Positions 28,835 to 37,611 of a stretch of 64,000 bases of DNA are shown one piece after another. The notes under the pieces are model-generated. The model did not search any database. It was not told the origin of the DNA and saw only the letters and a program-made list of their open reading frames with translations. The first letter of the stretch is position 1; each line of letters begins with the position of its first letter. The stretch covers positions 3,286,001 to 3,350,000 of the forward strand of contig NZ_CP165628.1 of the NCBI RefSeq assembly GCF_041200025.1. Direction: 5' to 3'. The DNA comes from Rouxiella sp. WC2420. GTDB taxonomy: Bacteria; Pseudomonadota; Gammaproteobacteria; Enterobacterales; Enterobacteriaceae. The translations under genes and the position numbers were made by a program.

Positions 28835-29679
28835 AACCAGCGATAAAGCGTGAGCTCGTCAACTATCTGACCACGCAATTTACGATGAGCATACGCCAGG
28901 CATGCAGGACGTTATCGCTGAGCAGGACGGTGTTTCGTTATCAACCGTATACGCGACGTGATGAAGCGGTGATCCAGAGGCTGACAGAGGTCGCTGAGCG
29001 CTATCCCCGCTACGGTTTTAAGAAGCTTTTTCAGGTACTTCGCAGGCAGGGGCACGGCTGGAACCACAAACGTGTCCACCGGATTTACTGTCTTCTCAAA
29101 CTGAATTTTCGTCGTAAGGGTAAACAACGCCTGCCGGTGCGTAATCCAGCTCCGCTGGCAACGCCGGAAGCACTCAACCAAAGTTGGTCGATTGATTTTA
29201 TGCACGACGCGCTGACATGTGGCCGACGTTTTCGGACTTTCAATGTTGTCGATGATTTTAACCGTGAAGCTCTGGCGATGAAAATTGACCTAAATATCCC
29301 AGCGCAGCGTGTCGTCCGGGTGCTGGAAATGATAGTGGCAAACCGTGGATATCCGCTGAAGATGCGAATGGATAATGGGCCGGAACTGATATCACTGGCG
29401 CTGGCACAATGGGCTGAAGAGCATGGCGTGATGCTGGAATTTATCAAGCCGGGTAAGCCAACACAGAACGCGTTTATAGAACGGTTTAACCGAACATACC
29501 GGACAGAAATACTGGATTTTTACCTGTTCAGAACACTGAATGAAGTACGAGAAATAACAGAACGCTGGCTGAATGAGTACAACAGTGAGCGGCCTCATGA
29601 ATCCCTGAAAAACCTGACGCCGGAGGAATATCGGCTGATGGCTGAGAAACCGGAAATCTCAAAAAGTGCGTGGAACTAA
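28795..29679 (+). CDS. IS3-family transposase OrfB, DDE integrase
   Basis: The 294-aa frame carries HTH_21 and rve core domains. DDE residues are visible as Asp in WSIDFMHDALTCGRRF, Asp in MRMDNGPELIS and Glu in QNAFIERFNRTYR. The C-terminal motif (ERPHESLKNLTPEEYRLMAE) is typical. It is probably made as an OrfAB fusion by slippage at the A7 run upstream, since its own start is weak. Confidence 0.93.
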   Translation: MPCAERRHRKKALKPAIKRELVNYLTTQFTMSIRQACRTLSLSRTVFRYQPYTRRDEAVIQRLTEVAERYPRYGFKKLFQVLRRQGHGWNHKRVHRIYCLLKLNFRRKGKQRLPVRNPAPLATPEALNQSWSIDFMHDALTCGRRFRTFNVVDDFNREALAMKIDLNIPAQRVVRVLEMIVANRGYPLKMRMDNGPELISLALAQWAEEHGVMLEFIKPGKPTQNAFIERFNRTYRTEILDFYLFRTLNEVREITERWLNEYNSERPHESLKNLTPEEYRLMAEKPEISKSAWN

Positions 29680-29987
29680 AGCTGGGATACTTACAAACGC
29701 AGCTGCCGTTTAAAAAATAGCCACTCGTTGTAATCCTCTAAATATTTTAAGCGACAGCAAGGCGGCAACCGCGCGCGTCCCCGGGAGCTTACATCAGTAA
29801 GTGACCGGGGTAAGTAAGGGCAGCCAACGCAGCTGCCGTTTAAAAGATAGCCACTCGCTGGAATCCTCTAAATATTTTAAGCGACAGCAAGGCGGCAACC
29901 GCGCGCGTCCCCGGGAGCTTACATTAGTAAGTGACCGGGGTAAGTAAGGGCAGCCAACGCAGCTGCCGTTTAAAAGATGACGAGGAT

Positions 29988-30983
29988 TTATTTAATCCGC
30001 GCCATTTGATCTTCAATCACCTTACCTTTTATCGCACGATTCTTGATGCGACGTGACCACATAGCAGTCAGGATCGGTACCAATATTGAGGTTACAATTA
30101 CCGAAGTGGCAACCAGCGCGGTGGCGGCTGGTGCTGCGGCTTTGAATTGCGGTACCATCTCGGCAATCAACACTGGCGTTGCCACCGCGGCACCTGCAGA
30201 ACTGGACGCGGCTAAACCCGCCGTGCCATCTCCCCCTCCGATGAACTTGTCAGCCAGCATCAACGGGATGCCAGTGATGACGATGACCGACAACCCAAGC
30301 ATGATGCCAAGCAGGCCAGTTTGAGCTATCACGCTGAGGTTAATAGTATTGCCTAAGGCAAAGGCAAAGAAAGGAATCAAAGTCTGCACCGCTTTTGCGA
30401 AGAATTCGCGCAATTCCGGGTCGATATTACCTAAGGCAAAGCCTACCAGGAATGGCAGCACCGCTCCGACAAAAACGTGTGGCTCAAAGGAGGCAATCCC
30501 CGCCGTGCCAAGGATGATCATCGTCATTAATGGCCCAGATTCCAGCGACATCAAAACGAAAGCACCGGCTTCCTCTTTGGTGCCGTACTGCTGCATCACC
30601 GAGGCATAAAGACCGCCGTTGGTCATGTCCATCGAGGCAACCAGAGCCAGCGTAGAGAGTCCGGCAAAGAAGCCAATCTCGACTCCGTGCTCAGGGATAA
30701 ACTTCGAGGCCAATGCGGCAACCACCCACGCTACGGCGATTTTAGTTACCACCAGCGTGCCTGATTTACGTAATACAGTCCCCGTGGCGCTGAGTTTGAT
30801 GGAGGCGCCCATACAAAAAAACCACACAGCCAGAATTGGAACCGTGCCAGTAATGAGTCCGTTGGAGAAAGAACCCAGATACTTACCGGAGTCGGGTGCC
30901 AACGTATGGCATACCGCGCCAATAAAAAGTGGTACCAGCATCATCCCACCGGGGATTTTTTCGATTGCACGTTTAATTTGCAT
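29988..30983 (-). CDS. kdgT: 2-keto-3-deoxygluconate permease
   Basis: The 331-aa polytopic membrane protein (about ten hydrophobic segments) contains [60 protein letters not shown] and [20 protein letters not shown], all hallmarks of KdgT. It imports 2-keto-3-deoxygluconate, a pectin breakdown product, with protons. It stands alone on the minus strand, its 3' end 8 bp from the repeat array. Full length compared with E. coli (327 aa). Confidence 0.95.
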   Translation of the reverse strand: MQIKRAIEKIPGGMMLVPLFIGAVCHTLAPDSGKYLGSFSNGLITGTVPILAVWFFCMGASIKLSATGTVLRKSGTLVVTKIAVAWVVAALASKFIPEHGVEIGFFAGLSTLALVASMDMTNGGLYASVMQQYGTKEEAGAFVLMSLESGPLMTMIILGTAGIASFEPHVFVGAVLPFLVGFALGNIDPELREFFAKAVQTLIPFFAFALGNTINLSVIAQTGLLGIMLGLSVIVITGIPLMLADKFIGGGDGTAGLAASSSAGAAVATPVLIAEMVPQFKAAAPAATALVATSVIVTSILVPILTAMWSRRIKNRAIKGKVIEDQMARIK

Positions 30984-31170
30984 GTAATACCCACCTGGTC
31001 AATAGATCGTGAAGTACGATGAATGAGCCTTATTCGGATTAAAACTTAAAAATTTCTGCTGCTGAGCGCTAAATTAACGGCTTCTTGACGAAATAAAAGT
31101 GATCGACAACATATTAATGAAACGATGTTTCTTTTTAAAAGGTCTATAGTTTTGATTTTGTGATGCAGGC

Positions 31171-31200
31171 AAAAAAAAACCGCAACTCTTAAGATGCGGC
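31171..31200 (-). terminator. Terminator after araD-family gene
   Basis: On the minus strand CCGCA...TGCGG is followed by nine T residues, 37 bp past the stop of the epimerase gene. Confidence 0.85.
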
Positions 31201-31236
31201 TTTATTTCGTTTAACTTTGAGGCGAAATTTTTACAG

Positions 31237-31932
31237 CTATTGGCCGTAATAGGCATGCTTGCCGTGTTTACGCAAATAATGCTTATCAAGCAGCGACTGC
31301 TGCATAGTCTCTAACTGCGGAGACAGCTGTTGCGAAAAGATCCCCATGTAGGCAATTTCTTCAAGCACTACCGCGTTGTGCACTGCATTGTCAGCATCTT
31401 TTCCCCAGGCAAACGGGCCATGCGAATGGACCAGCACCGCTGGGATTTCCTGGGCGGAAAGCCGACGCTCGGCAAAGGTTTCAACGATAACCTCACCGGT
31501 TTGCCATTCATAGCTTTCGGCAATTTCGGCCTTGGTCATCTGGCGAGTACAGGGGATGGCGCCATAGAAGTAATCGGCATGAGTCGTTCCCCAAGCCGGA
31601 ATATCCAGGCCGGCCTGCGCCCAAATAGTAGCGTGACGGGAATGGGTATGCACAATACCACCAATATCGGCAAAGTTGAGGTATAAAACACGATGAGTAT
31701 CAGTGTCGGAGGACGGCTTTTTATTGCCCTCCACCACTCTGCCGCTCTTAATCTCAACCACCACCATATCTTCCAGGGTCATATGCTGATACTCGATTCC
31801 AGAGGGTTTAATAACCATTAATCCAAGCTGGCGATCAACTGCGCTGACATTGCCCCAGGTAAAAGTCACCAGATTATGACGAGGAAGCGCGAGATTGGCT
31901 TCAAGTACTTGTTCTTTCAATTGTTTGAGCAT
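31237..31932 (-). CDS. araD: L-ribulose-5-phosphate 4-epimerase (AraD/UlaF/SgbE family)
   Basis: The 231-aa product has the class II aldolase/epimerase core: [40 protein letters not shown], zinc ligands in [13 protein letters not shown] and the later [20 protein letters not shown]. It interconverts L-ribulose 5-phosphate and D-xylulose 5-phosphate. No araBA, ula or sgb partners are beside it, so it may serve another pentose pathway and the name araD is by family only. Confidence 0.9.
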   Translation of the reverse strand: MLKQLKEQVLEANLALPRHNLVTFTWGNVSAVDRQLGLMVIKPSGIEYQHMTLEDMVVVEIKSGRVVEGNKKPSSDTDTHRVLYLNFADIGGIVHTHSRHATIWAQAGLDIPAWGTTHADYFYGAIPCTRQMTKAEIAESYEWQTGEVIVETFAERRLSAQEIPAVLVHSHGPFAWGKDADNAVHNAVVLEEIAYMGIFSQQLSPQLETMQQSLLDKHYLRKHGKHAYYGQ

Positions 31933-32212
31933 TGGCTCATCCTCTATCAGCCCTTTCCTCTATTCTCGGAGCACAGTGCATCGGGGGGTATGGTGAAAAT
32001 AGCTGAAGAGTACGTACTGTCCTGCTGCAATTAAAAAACTGTCTGTGAGGTAGCCAATTGTGCTGTCTTGGTTATGACCCCGCGGGAATTAAGACTATTT
32101 ACCTATTAGCAAAAATCCTTTACCAGTAATTTATGTTAATCCCGCGGAGATGCCATTTATTAACTATACTTATTGATGTTCAAAAGTGAGATCCTTTTTG
32201 AGGAGAATGACA

Positions 32213-32428
32213 ATGCTCTTAAATAAACGTATTGCCAGTATTGGTTTAGTGCTTGTAGTTGTGATGTCAGTAAGTGCATGTGGAAACATGTCTAATCGCG
32301 GCCGTAATACGGCAATTGGTGCTGGTGCAGGTGCATTGGGTGGCGCAGTGCTAACCAATGGTAGCGCATTAGGTACTCTTGGTGGCGCAGCTGTCGGTGG
32401 CGTTGTGGGTCATCAGATCAACCGATAA
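32213..32428 (+). CDS. osmB: Osmotically inducible lipoprotein B
   Basis: ATG 32213 follows GAGGAG (with an intervening ATG-less spacer). The 71-aa product has a signal peptide with lipobox (SVSAC) and a Gly-zipper segment: NTAIGAGAGALGGAVLTNGS, ALGTLGGAAVGGVVGHQINR. Near-identical to E. coli OsmB, an outer-membrane lipoprotein induced by osmotic stress and stationary phase. Its place beside yciH and pyrF is conserved. Confidence 0.95.
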   Translation: MLLNKRIASIGLVLVVVMSVSACGNMSNRGRNTAIGAGAGALGGAVLTNGSALGTLGGAAVGGVVGHQINR

Positions 32429-32514
32429 GAAAAAACCTGGTCAGATAAAAAAAGTAAATAATTTTGACGTCGTTGGTATAAAGAGAAAATATTACTATTT
32501 TTCCTCTGCGGTAA

Positions 32515-32605
32515 TCGCTCCTGCATAATAAAATTTGCAGGAGCGAAAAGATAATATGAATTGTTATTCACAATCTGCTGCGAAATAAAAAACGCAGCAG
32601 ATTGT
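32515..32605. repeat. Two long perfect hairpins after osmB
   Basis: TCGCTCCTGCA / TGCAGGAGCGA (32515-32546, 11 bp, 10-nt A/T loop) and ACAATCTGCTGCG / CGCAGCAGATTGT (32570-32605, 13 bp, loop AAATAAAAAA). Neither is followed by a good T-tract on either strand. They sit between convergent osmB and yciH. Confidence 0.7.
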
Positions 32606-32631
32606 AATTAGACTTAAAGACACTTTTAACT

Positions 32632-32964
32632 TCATCCGCCCGCAAGCTTCACTTTCATCCCTTTGGCTTCCAGCAGCTGCTTGAGCAAGTCACGCTTATC
32701 GCCCTGAATCTCAATCACGCCATCTTTAAGTGAACCGCCACAGCCACATTTTTTCTTTAATTCGGCGGCCAGTTTATCCAATGCCGCGTCATCCAAATCA
32801 ACGCCCGTGATGAGACACACGCCTTTGCCTTTTCTGCCACTGGTCTGGCGCTGAATGCGAACCACGCCGTCTCCCCTGGGCCTTTCAACCTTGGCTTTCG
32901 GCTCATCAATCCTGCCGCCTTCAGTAGAATAAACTAAACGGCTATTATCATCGTTTCTCATCAA
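32632..32964 (-). CDS. yciH: SUI1/eIF1-like translation factor homologue
   Basis: The 110-aa product contains VVRIQRQTSGRKGKGVCLIT, LAAELKKKCGCGGSLKDGVI, EIQGDKRDLLKQLLEAKGMK. This is the bacterial SUI1 family (E. coli YciH, 108 aa), related to eIF1 and acting on initiation fidelity in vitro. It lies 8 nt after pyrF and is co-transcribed with it, as in E. coli. Confidence 0.95.
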   Translation of the reverse strand: MMRNDDNSRLVYSTEGGRIDEPKAKVERPRGDGVVRIQRQTSGRKGKGVCLITGVDLDDAALDKLAAELKKKCGCGGSLKDGVIEIQGDKRDLLKQLLEAKGMKVKLAGG

Positions 32965-32972
32965 TCAACTCC

Positions 32973-33701
32973 TTACACCAGCGAAGCGCGGATTTCACGC
33001 AGCGTTTGCGCCGGATCACCGGATTGCGTAATCGGACGACCAATCACCATGTAATCTACGCCAGCAAGCTGGGCATCACGAGGGGTCATCACACGACGCT
33101 GGTCATCGGCCGCGCTGCCCGCAGGGCGAATGCCCGGTGTGACTAATTTGAATTCCTGGCCCAGCTGAGTTTTAAATGCTGCAGCTTCCTGCGCAGAACA
33201 GACCACACCATTCAGGCCGCAATCGCGCGTCAACGTTGCAAGGCGTAAAGCGTAATCTGCAGGGCTGAGTGAGATACCGAGATCTGCCAAATCACTGGCC
33301 TCCATGCTGGTCAGTACAGTGACGGCAATCAGCAACGGCGCATCCTTGCCAAACGGCAGCAAGGCATTTTTGGCTGCTGTCATCATGCGCGCGCCGCCGC
33401 TTGCGTGTACGTTTACCATCCACACACCCAAATCGGCCGCGGCGGCAATAGCGTGCGCCACGGTATTGGGAATATCGTGGAATTTAAGATCGAGGAACAC
33501 ATCAAAATCGCGAGATTGTAGGTCTTTGACCAACTGTGGACCAAACAGAGTGAACATCTCTTTACCGATCTTAAGGCGGCAATCGCGAGGATCAATCCGG
33601 TCAACAAAATCAAGCGCGGCTGACTTATTAGCGTAATCAAGCGCGACCACAATAGGAGATGATTTCAAGTCGTTGTTGTGAGGGTTATTTTCTGACTTCA
33701 T
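32973..33701 (-). CDS. pyrF: Orotidine 5'-phosphate decarboxylase
   Basis: The 242-aa product has the catalytic D-x-K-x-x-D motif in [13 protein letters not shown], and [45 protein letters not shown] and VIGRPIT with the phosphate-binding loop. It makes UMP from OMP, the last step of de novo pyrimidine synthesis. The operon with yciH is conserved. Promoter lies within 33702-33912. Confidence 0.97.
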   Translation of the reverse strand: MKSENNPHNNDLKSSPIVVALDYANKSAALDFVDRIDPRDCRLKIGKEMFTLFGPQLVKDLQSRDFDVFLDLKFHDIPNTVAHAIAAAADLGVWMVNVHASGGARMMTAAKNALLPFGKDAPLLIAVTVLTSMEASDLADLGISLSPADYALRLATLTRDCGLNGVVCSAQEAAAFKTQLGQEFKLVTPGIRPAGSAADDQRRVMTPRDAQLAGVDYMVIGRPITQSGDPAQTLREIRASLV

Positions 33702-33912
33702 TTCTTCAACCTTTTGTGAGTTTTAAACGAAAAAGAGAGTAGGACAAAATTCTGACGCCCGCATTCTACATGGCGTAGGACCTAAAGCCCAGCCGTTCGT
33801 TTCACGACAGATCGTTGATATTTTTGTTACATTTTTATGAATTTTTTGTGAACGGGTAGACAGCAAAGCATCGCTGGCTTAGTTTGTTGTTTTAATCTAG
33901 GAATTCTTAAAT

Positions 33913-34215
33913 ATGAGTGAGATATCTACATTAACCATTAAGATACCGCTGGCGCTCAAAGAACAAATCAGAGAAGCAGCGTTGCAAGGCGAACATTCTC
34001 TCAGTGTTGAAGTTTGCGCCCGTCTTGAACAAAGCTTTGCCATTACTGAAGACAAGAAAAGCAAAAAAGTTGAAAAGCACGAAGAACCTGCCATCGAAAT
34101 CGATAATCAGCATCTGGGCGAACATACCGAGCCTGCGCTCACCCAGAAAGAGCTGAAAAAATTACGTCAACTTCTTAATAAATCCACAGCTAAAACTACC
34201 AGCAAAAAGAAGTAA
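33913..34215 (+). CDS. Arc-like ribbon-helix-helix DNA-binding protein
   Basis: The 100-aa product has an N-terminal Arc/CopG fold (STLTIKIPLALKEQIREAAL, SLSVEVCARLEQSF), then a Lys/Glu-rich linker and a helical C-terminus (LTQKELKKLRQLLNKS). It is divergent from pyrF and convergent with lapB, 11 bp apart. E. coli has no gene here, so it is lineage-specific. RHH proteins are usually dimeric repressors; target unknown. Confidence 0.8.
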   Translation: MSEISTLTIKIPLALKEQIREAALQGEHSLSVEVCARLEQSFAITEDKKSKKVEKHEEPAIEIDNQHLGEHTEPALTQKELKKLRQLLNKSTAKTTSKKK

Positions 34216-34226
34216 TTCTTGCTTCT

Positions 34227-35396
34227 TTATTGTCCGTCGAGACCTCGGATCGGTTTCACCGTTGCCCAACCGCGACATGACGGACAATGCCAATACAGCG
34301 AATGCGCGGTAAATCCACACTTATGGCAGCGGTAGCGCGGCTTGGTGCGGATTTGTTCGCCGACCATATCCCTAAGCAGCATCAAACTCTCTTTCGCACG
34401 CCCTTCCTCTGCGTCTGCAAGGTGGTAGTCCATCAAATGATGGAACACACGCATCGTCGGATGGCGCTGTAATTGGCGATTGATATACAGTTGAGCAGCC
34501 TCGCGACCTTCTTCCTGTTGCAGGATCTCGGCCAACATCAGTTCAGCAGTTGCCCCGGTATTTTCGTCCACGCAGCGTTTAAGAAACTCCGCCCACTCCG
34601 TGTGATTACCAAGATGCTGATAGCACTCTTGCAGCATGGGCAACGTTTCACTGACCACTTCTTTATCTTGTTCAAGCACACGTTTCAGTGCATCGGCGGC
34701 TTTGCTGTATTCGCCCTGAGCTAACAGGATGCGACCCTGCATCAGCGAAACGCGAGCACAAAGTTTGTCTGACGCAGCGGCTTTTTTCAAAATTGCCGTA
34801 GCTTTATCAAGATCATCGGAAGACATCGCCTGCAACGCCAGTTCACAATAGAAGTGGGCGATTTCTTGATGTTTATCATTTTTACCGAGTTTCACCAGTT
34901 TTTCGGCAACGTCTATCGCGCTCTGCCAGTCGCTGGTGGCCTGATGGATAACCAGCAACTGCTGCAAGGCAAGCAGCTTAAAGTCTTCCTCTTTGACCAA
35001 CTGGTTAAACATGTCTTCGGCGCGATCGTAAAAGCCTGCCGCCATGTAGTCTCGGCCAAGCTGTTGAATTGCGAGCAGTCGCTGCTCGAAAGTTAATGAG
35101 GCGCTTTCCATCAACGACTGGTGAATACGAATCGCCCGGTCAACCTCGCCACGTGAGCGAAAAAGGTTACCTAGAGTTAAATGCGCCTCAACAGTATTGC
35201 TGTCTTCCTTCAACATATCAAGAAACAGGTCAACCGCTTTATCTTGCTGATTCGAAAGTAAAAAGTTCACTCCCGCCACATATTCCCGAGATAAACGGTT
35301 GGCATTCTGCTGTTTATCCTGTTGTGAGCTTCTGCGCCCCATATACCAGCCATAGGCGGCAGCAACGGGTAATAACAGAAACAGCAGTTCTAACAT
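34227..35396 (-). CDS. lapB: LapB (YciM), LPS assembly regulator
   Basis: The 389-aa product has an N-terminal membrane anchor (LELLFLLLPVAAAYGWYMGR), about seven TPR units (~35-340) and a C-terminal rubredoxin-like zinc domain (CHKCGFTAHSLYWHCPSC). LapB directs FtsH to degrade LpxC and so sets LPS synthesis. It overlaps nothing but lies 6 nt after lapA on the same transcript, as in E. coli. Confidence 0.96.
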   Translation of the reverse strand: MLELLFLLLPVAAAYGWYMGRRSSQQDKQQNANRLSREYVAGVNFLLSNQQDKAVDLFLDMLKEDSNTVEAHLTLGNLFRSRGEVDRAIRIHQSLMESASLTFEQRLLAIQQLGRDYMAAGFYDRAEDMFNQLVKEEDFKLLALQQLLVIHQATSDWQSAIDVAEKLVKLGKNDKHQEIAHFYCELALQAMSSDDLDKATAILKKAAASDKLCARVSLMQGRILLAQGEYSKAADALKRVLEQDKEVVSETLPMLQECYQHLGNHTEWAEFLKRCVDENTGATAELMLAEILQQEEGREAAQLYINRQLQRHPTMRVFHHLMDYHLADAEEGRAKESLMLLRDMVGEQIRTKPRYRCHKCGFTAHSLYWHCPSCRGWATVKPIRGLDGQ

Positions 35397-35402
35397 ATAA
35401 GG

Positions 35403-35717
35403 TTATTCCTTGATGACCGGCGACTGTGCAACAGCGGGTTCGGTCGTGGTCGGTGCAACTTGCTGCTCTAAACGTTTGATTTTACGCTGTGCGCGGCCCA
35501 ATGACAGGCGCACTCGCAAATAAAACAGGCCGCAGATAATCCAGCCCAGCACAAAGCCGGTCGCGAACAGCACGGCTAACAGCGTGGAAACGCGATAATC
35601 ACCCTGCGCCAGTAAATAGTTAAAGGTTACAACCTGATCGTTATGGGCACCCAATGTGATAGAAATCACGACGATGACCAGCACGAACAAAAAAATCAGC
35701 AAATATTTCACATTCAT
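35403..35717 (-). CDS. lapA: LapA (YciS), LPS assembly membrane protein
   Basis: The 104-aa product has two TM helices (YLLIFLFVLVIVVISITLGA and LLAVLFATGFVLGWIICGLF) followed by a cytoplasmic basic coil (LSLGRAQRKIKRLEQQ). It is the partner of LapB and first gene of the lapAB operon. Confidence 0.95.
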   Translation of the reverse strand: MNVKYLLIFLFVLVIVVISITLGAHNDQVVTFNYLLAQGDYRVSTLLAVLFATGFVLGWIICGLFYLRVRLSLGRAQRKIKRLEQQVAPTTTEPAVAQSPVIKE

Positions 35718-35971
35718 TCCTGTAATGCCGGAGAGTCCGGATAAATTATGCCAAAAACTGACGTCCTAACCTAATAAGTTAGCATTTCCCACCGCCGCAG
35801 GGAAATATTGAGGCCTGAATATCCCGAGATTGCGGAAAGTTCATACAACCTCTAAAGACTCGTTCCATAAATACTCCTTTACGGAATCTTAGCATTGCGT
35901 TTATCAGACGTACTAAGCAATAGCTCTGTGATTATATGGGGTCAATTGTTCATATTTAAAGGCATAAGAGG

Positions 35972-36742
35972 TCATTCAGGCTCTCTCTGCTCAATCTCTT
36001 GCTGCTCCTGAACTGGCGGAGTGAAGGGCCCGCAGAGTTTTTGTGCCAGCCAGCTGGCGAAGGTGATCAATACCCAACTGATCCCCACTGATGCCATCAA
36101 ATCTCTAGGCCAGTGCATGCCCAGCAACAGACGACTGCCCATGACCAGGCTCGCCCAAACCAGCAAAATCGCGATTGTCTTGTAATGGCGACGCGGCCAC
36201 AGTAATCCCACGGCCAACAGCGCCCAACTGGCGGCAAACATTGTATGGCCGGAAGGGAACGCAAAACCCGTATCGGCTTGCCAGCTTTTGCCCAGCCATT
36301 GTGGGATAAGCGCATTGTCTTTTACATTGCCCAACTCTTCTTTAACTTGAGCACTGCGCGCCTTGCTTTTTTGCAGATAGAAAGCTGTAACGTCCATTTC
36401 CTGAGACTTACCCAGCCATTGCACATAAGGCCGCGGCTCTTGCACCTCTTTCTTGACGTAACTTTTCACCCCCTGGCCAATCAGTACCGCCGCGCTAAGC
36501 AACACAATCAGCACGATCGCCGGTTTGATTCGATAACGCAGGCACCAAAGAAACCAGGCGCATAGTACGATATTCGTCAATGTGCCCCACGGAGCACTAA
36601 CCGTCTCGGTCATCCAGTAGAATGGGCGTAAGATAAGGCCACTCATCCCCGGCGACCATAGCCAGCCGCTTGCCCAGACCAAGGCAGGCATAATGAGGAG
36701 GAGTAAAGCTGCACACGACGTCCTTATAGCGATTTGAAGCAT
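35972..36742 (-). CDS. pgpB: Phosphatidylglycerophosphatase B
   Basis: The 256-aa PAP2-family membrane phosphatase has the three signature motifs: KEVQEPRPY, PSGHTMFAASWALL and GSRLLLGMHWPRD. N-terminal signal-anchor and several TM helices are present. It removes phosphate from phosphatidylglycerophosphate and undecaprenyl pyrophosphate at the inner membrane. Between it and lapA are 254 bp without a gene. Confidence 0.96.
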   Translation of the reverse strand: MLQIAIRTSCAALLLLIMPALVWASGWLWSPGMSGLILRPFYWMTETVSAPWGTLTNIVLCAWFLWCLRYRIKPAIVLIVLLSAAVLIGQGVKSYVKKEVQEPRPYVQWLGKSQEMDVTAFYLQKSKARSAQVKEELGNVKDNALIPQWLGKSWQADTGFAFPSGHTMFAASWALLAVGLLWPRRHYKTIAILLVWASLVMGSRLLLGMHWPRDLMASVGISWVLITFASWLAQKLCGPFTPPVQEQQEIEQREPE

Positions 36743-36951
36743 TGTATGGCCTTAATATCTAAAGATTCATAAAAATGAAATGTATAATGCGCATTCTACG
36801 CAGCGGCCTGCAACGCAGTCCAGCCGTGAATGTTATACTTGTGACTCATACTTTGCGCCGAGTCACACTGTTTTTTCTGGTCAAGCCGTGCATCTCTACG
36901 TAGGATGCGCCACAAGAATTGACCAATATATTGTAGGTTTTGGAGAGTAAC

Positions 36952-37542
36952 ATGCAGCTGAAACGGGTGGCAGAAGCCAAACTGCCAACACCATGGGGCG
37001 ATTTCCTGATGGTGGGTTTTGAAGAATTGGCAACCGGACACGATCACCTGGCACTAGTATTCGGCGATATCAGCGGCGAAACGCCGGTGCTCGCACGTGT
37101 GCATTCAGAATGTCTGACCGGCGATGCGCTTTTCAGCCTGCGCTGTGATTGCGGTTTTCAACTCGAAGCGGCGCTGAATCACATCGCCGAAGAGGGACGC
37201 GGGATCCTGATGTATCACCGCCAGGAAGGACGTAACATCGGTCTGCTGAACAAAATTCGTGCCTACGCGTTGCAGGACAAGGGCTACGATACTGTTGAAG
37301 CCAACCATCAGTTAGGTTTTGCCGCCGATGAGCGTGACTTCACCCTGTGCGCCGATATGTTCAAACTGCTAGGCGTTGATGCCGTTCGACTGCTGACTAA
37401 TAATCCGAAAAAGGTCGAAATTCTTTCAGAAGCCGGGATTAACATTATCGAACGCGTACCGCTGATTGTCGGTCGTAACCCGAAAAATGAAAATTATCTG
37501 GCGACCAAGGCTGCTAAAATGGGTCATTTGCTGGATAAATAA
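36952..37542 (+). CDS. ribA: GTP cyclohydrolase II
   Basis: From ATG 36952 (GGAGAG upstream) the 196-aa product has the zinc ligands in [15 protein letters not shown], plus the [13 protein letters not shown] and [15 protein letters not shown] motifs. It opens GTP to form the first riboflavin intermediate. Same length as E. coli RibA (196 aa). It is divergent from pgpB and convergent with acnA. Confidence 0.97.
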   Translation: MQLKRVAEAKLPTPWGDFLMVGFEELATGHDHLALVFGDISGETPVLARVHSECLTGDALFSLRCDCGFQLEAALNHIAEEGRGILMYHRQEGRNIGLLNKIRAYALQDKGYDTVEANHQLGFAADERDFTLCADMFKLLGVDAVRLLTNNPKKVEILSEAGINIIERVPLIVGRNPKNENYLATKAAKMGHLLDK

Positions 37543-37562
37543 TCTTTCCAGCCAATGAACAC

Positions 37563-37592
37563 AAAAAAGCACCGATAATCGGTGCTTTTTTA
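37563..37592 (+). terminator. Bidirectional terminator between ribA and acnA
   Basis: AAAAAAGCACCGAT-AATCGGTGCTTTTTT, a nearly perfect palindrome with T residues on both strands, serving the convergent genes ribA and acnA. Confidence 0.9.
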
Positions 37593-37611
37593 TTTCTAAT
37601 ATTTCAATAAG

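Larger units (their letters stand above)
28489..29695 (+). mobile_element. IS3-family insertion sequence (IS407-like), 1,207 bp
   Basis: Terminal inverted repeats start TGTAATATCCCA (left) and TGTAAGTATCCCA (right, complement). The 4-bp direct repeat AACG flanks both sides (28485-28488 and 29696-29699) and rebuilds the broken repeat unit when joined. It carries orfA and orfB in overlapping frames. Transposition looks recent because the target duplication and both frames are intact. Confidence 0.95.
27694..29980. repeat. Tandem array of ~130-bp repeats, about nine units, split by an IS
   Basis: Units begin with GTAAGGGCAGCCAAC at 27694, 27824, 27954, 28084, 28214, 28344 and 28473, and after the IS at 29814 and 29944 (last partial). 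The period is 130 bp (one of 129). Each carries a hairpin GGCAGC...GCTGCC, an AT-rich middle (CTCTAAATATTTTAAG), and a second stem of CCCCGG/CCGGGG enclosing CTTAC...GTAAG. Units differ by a few substitutions. No gene lies in it apart from the IS. The unit resembles the dispersed intergenic palindromic repeats of Serratia and Yersinia, here in tandem. Confidence 0.9.
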
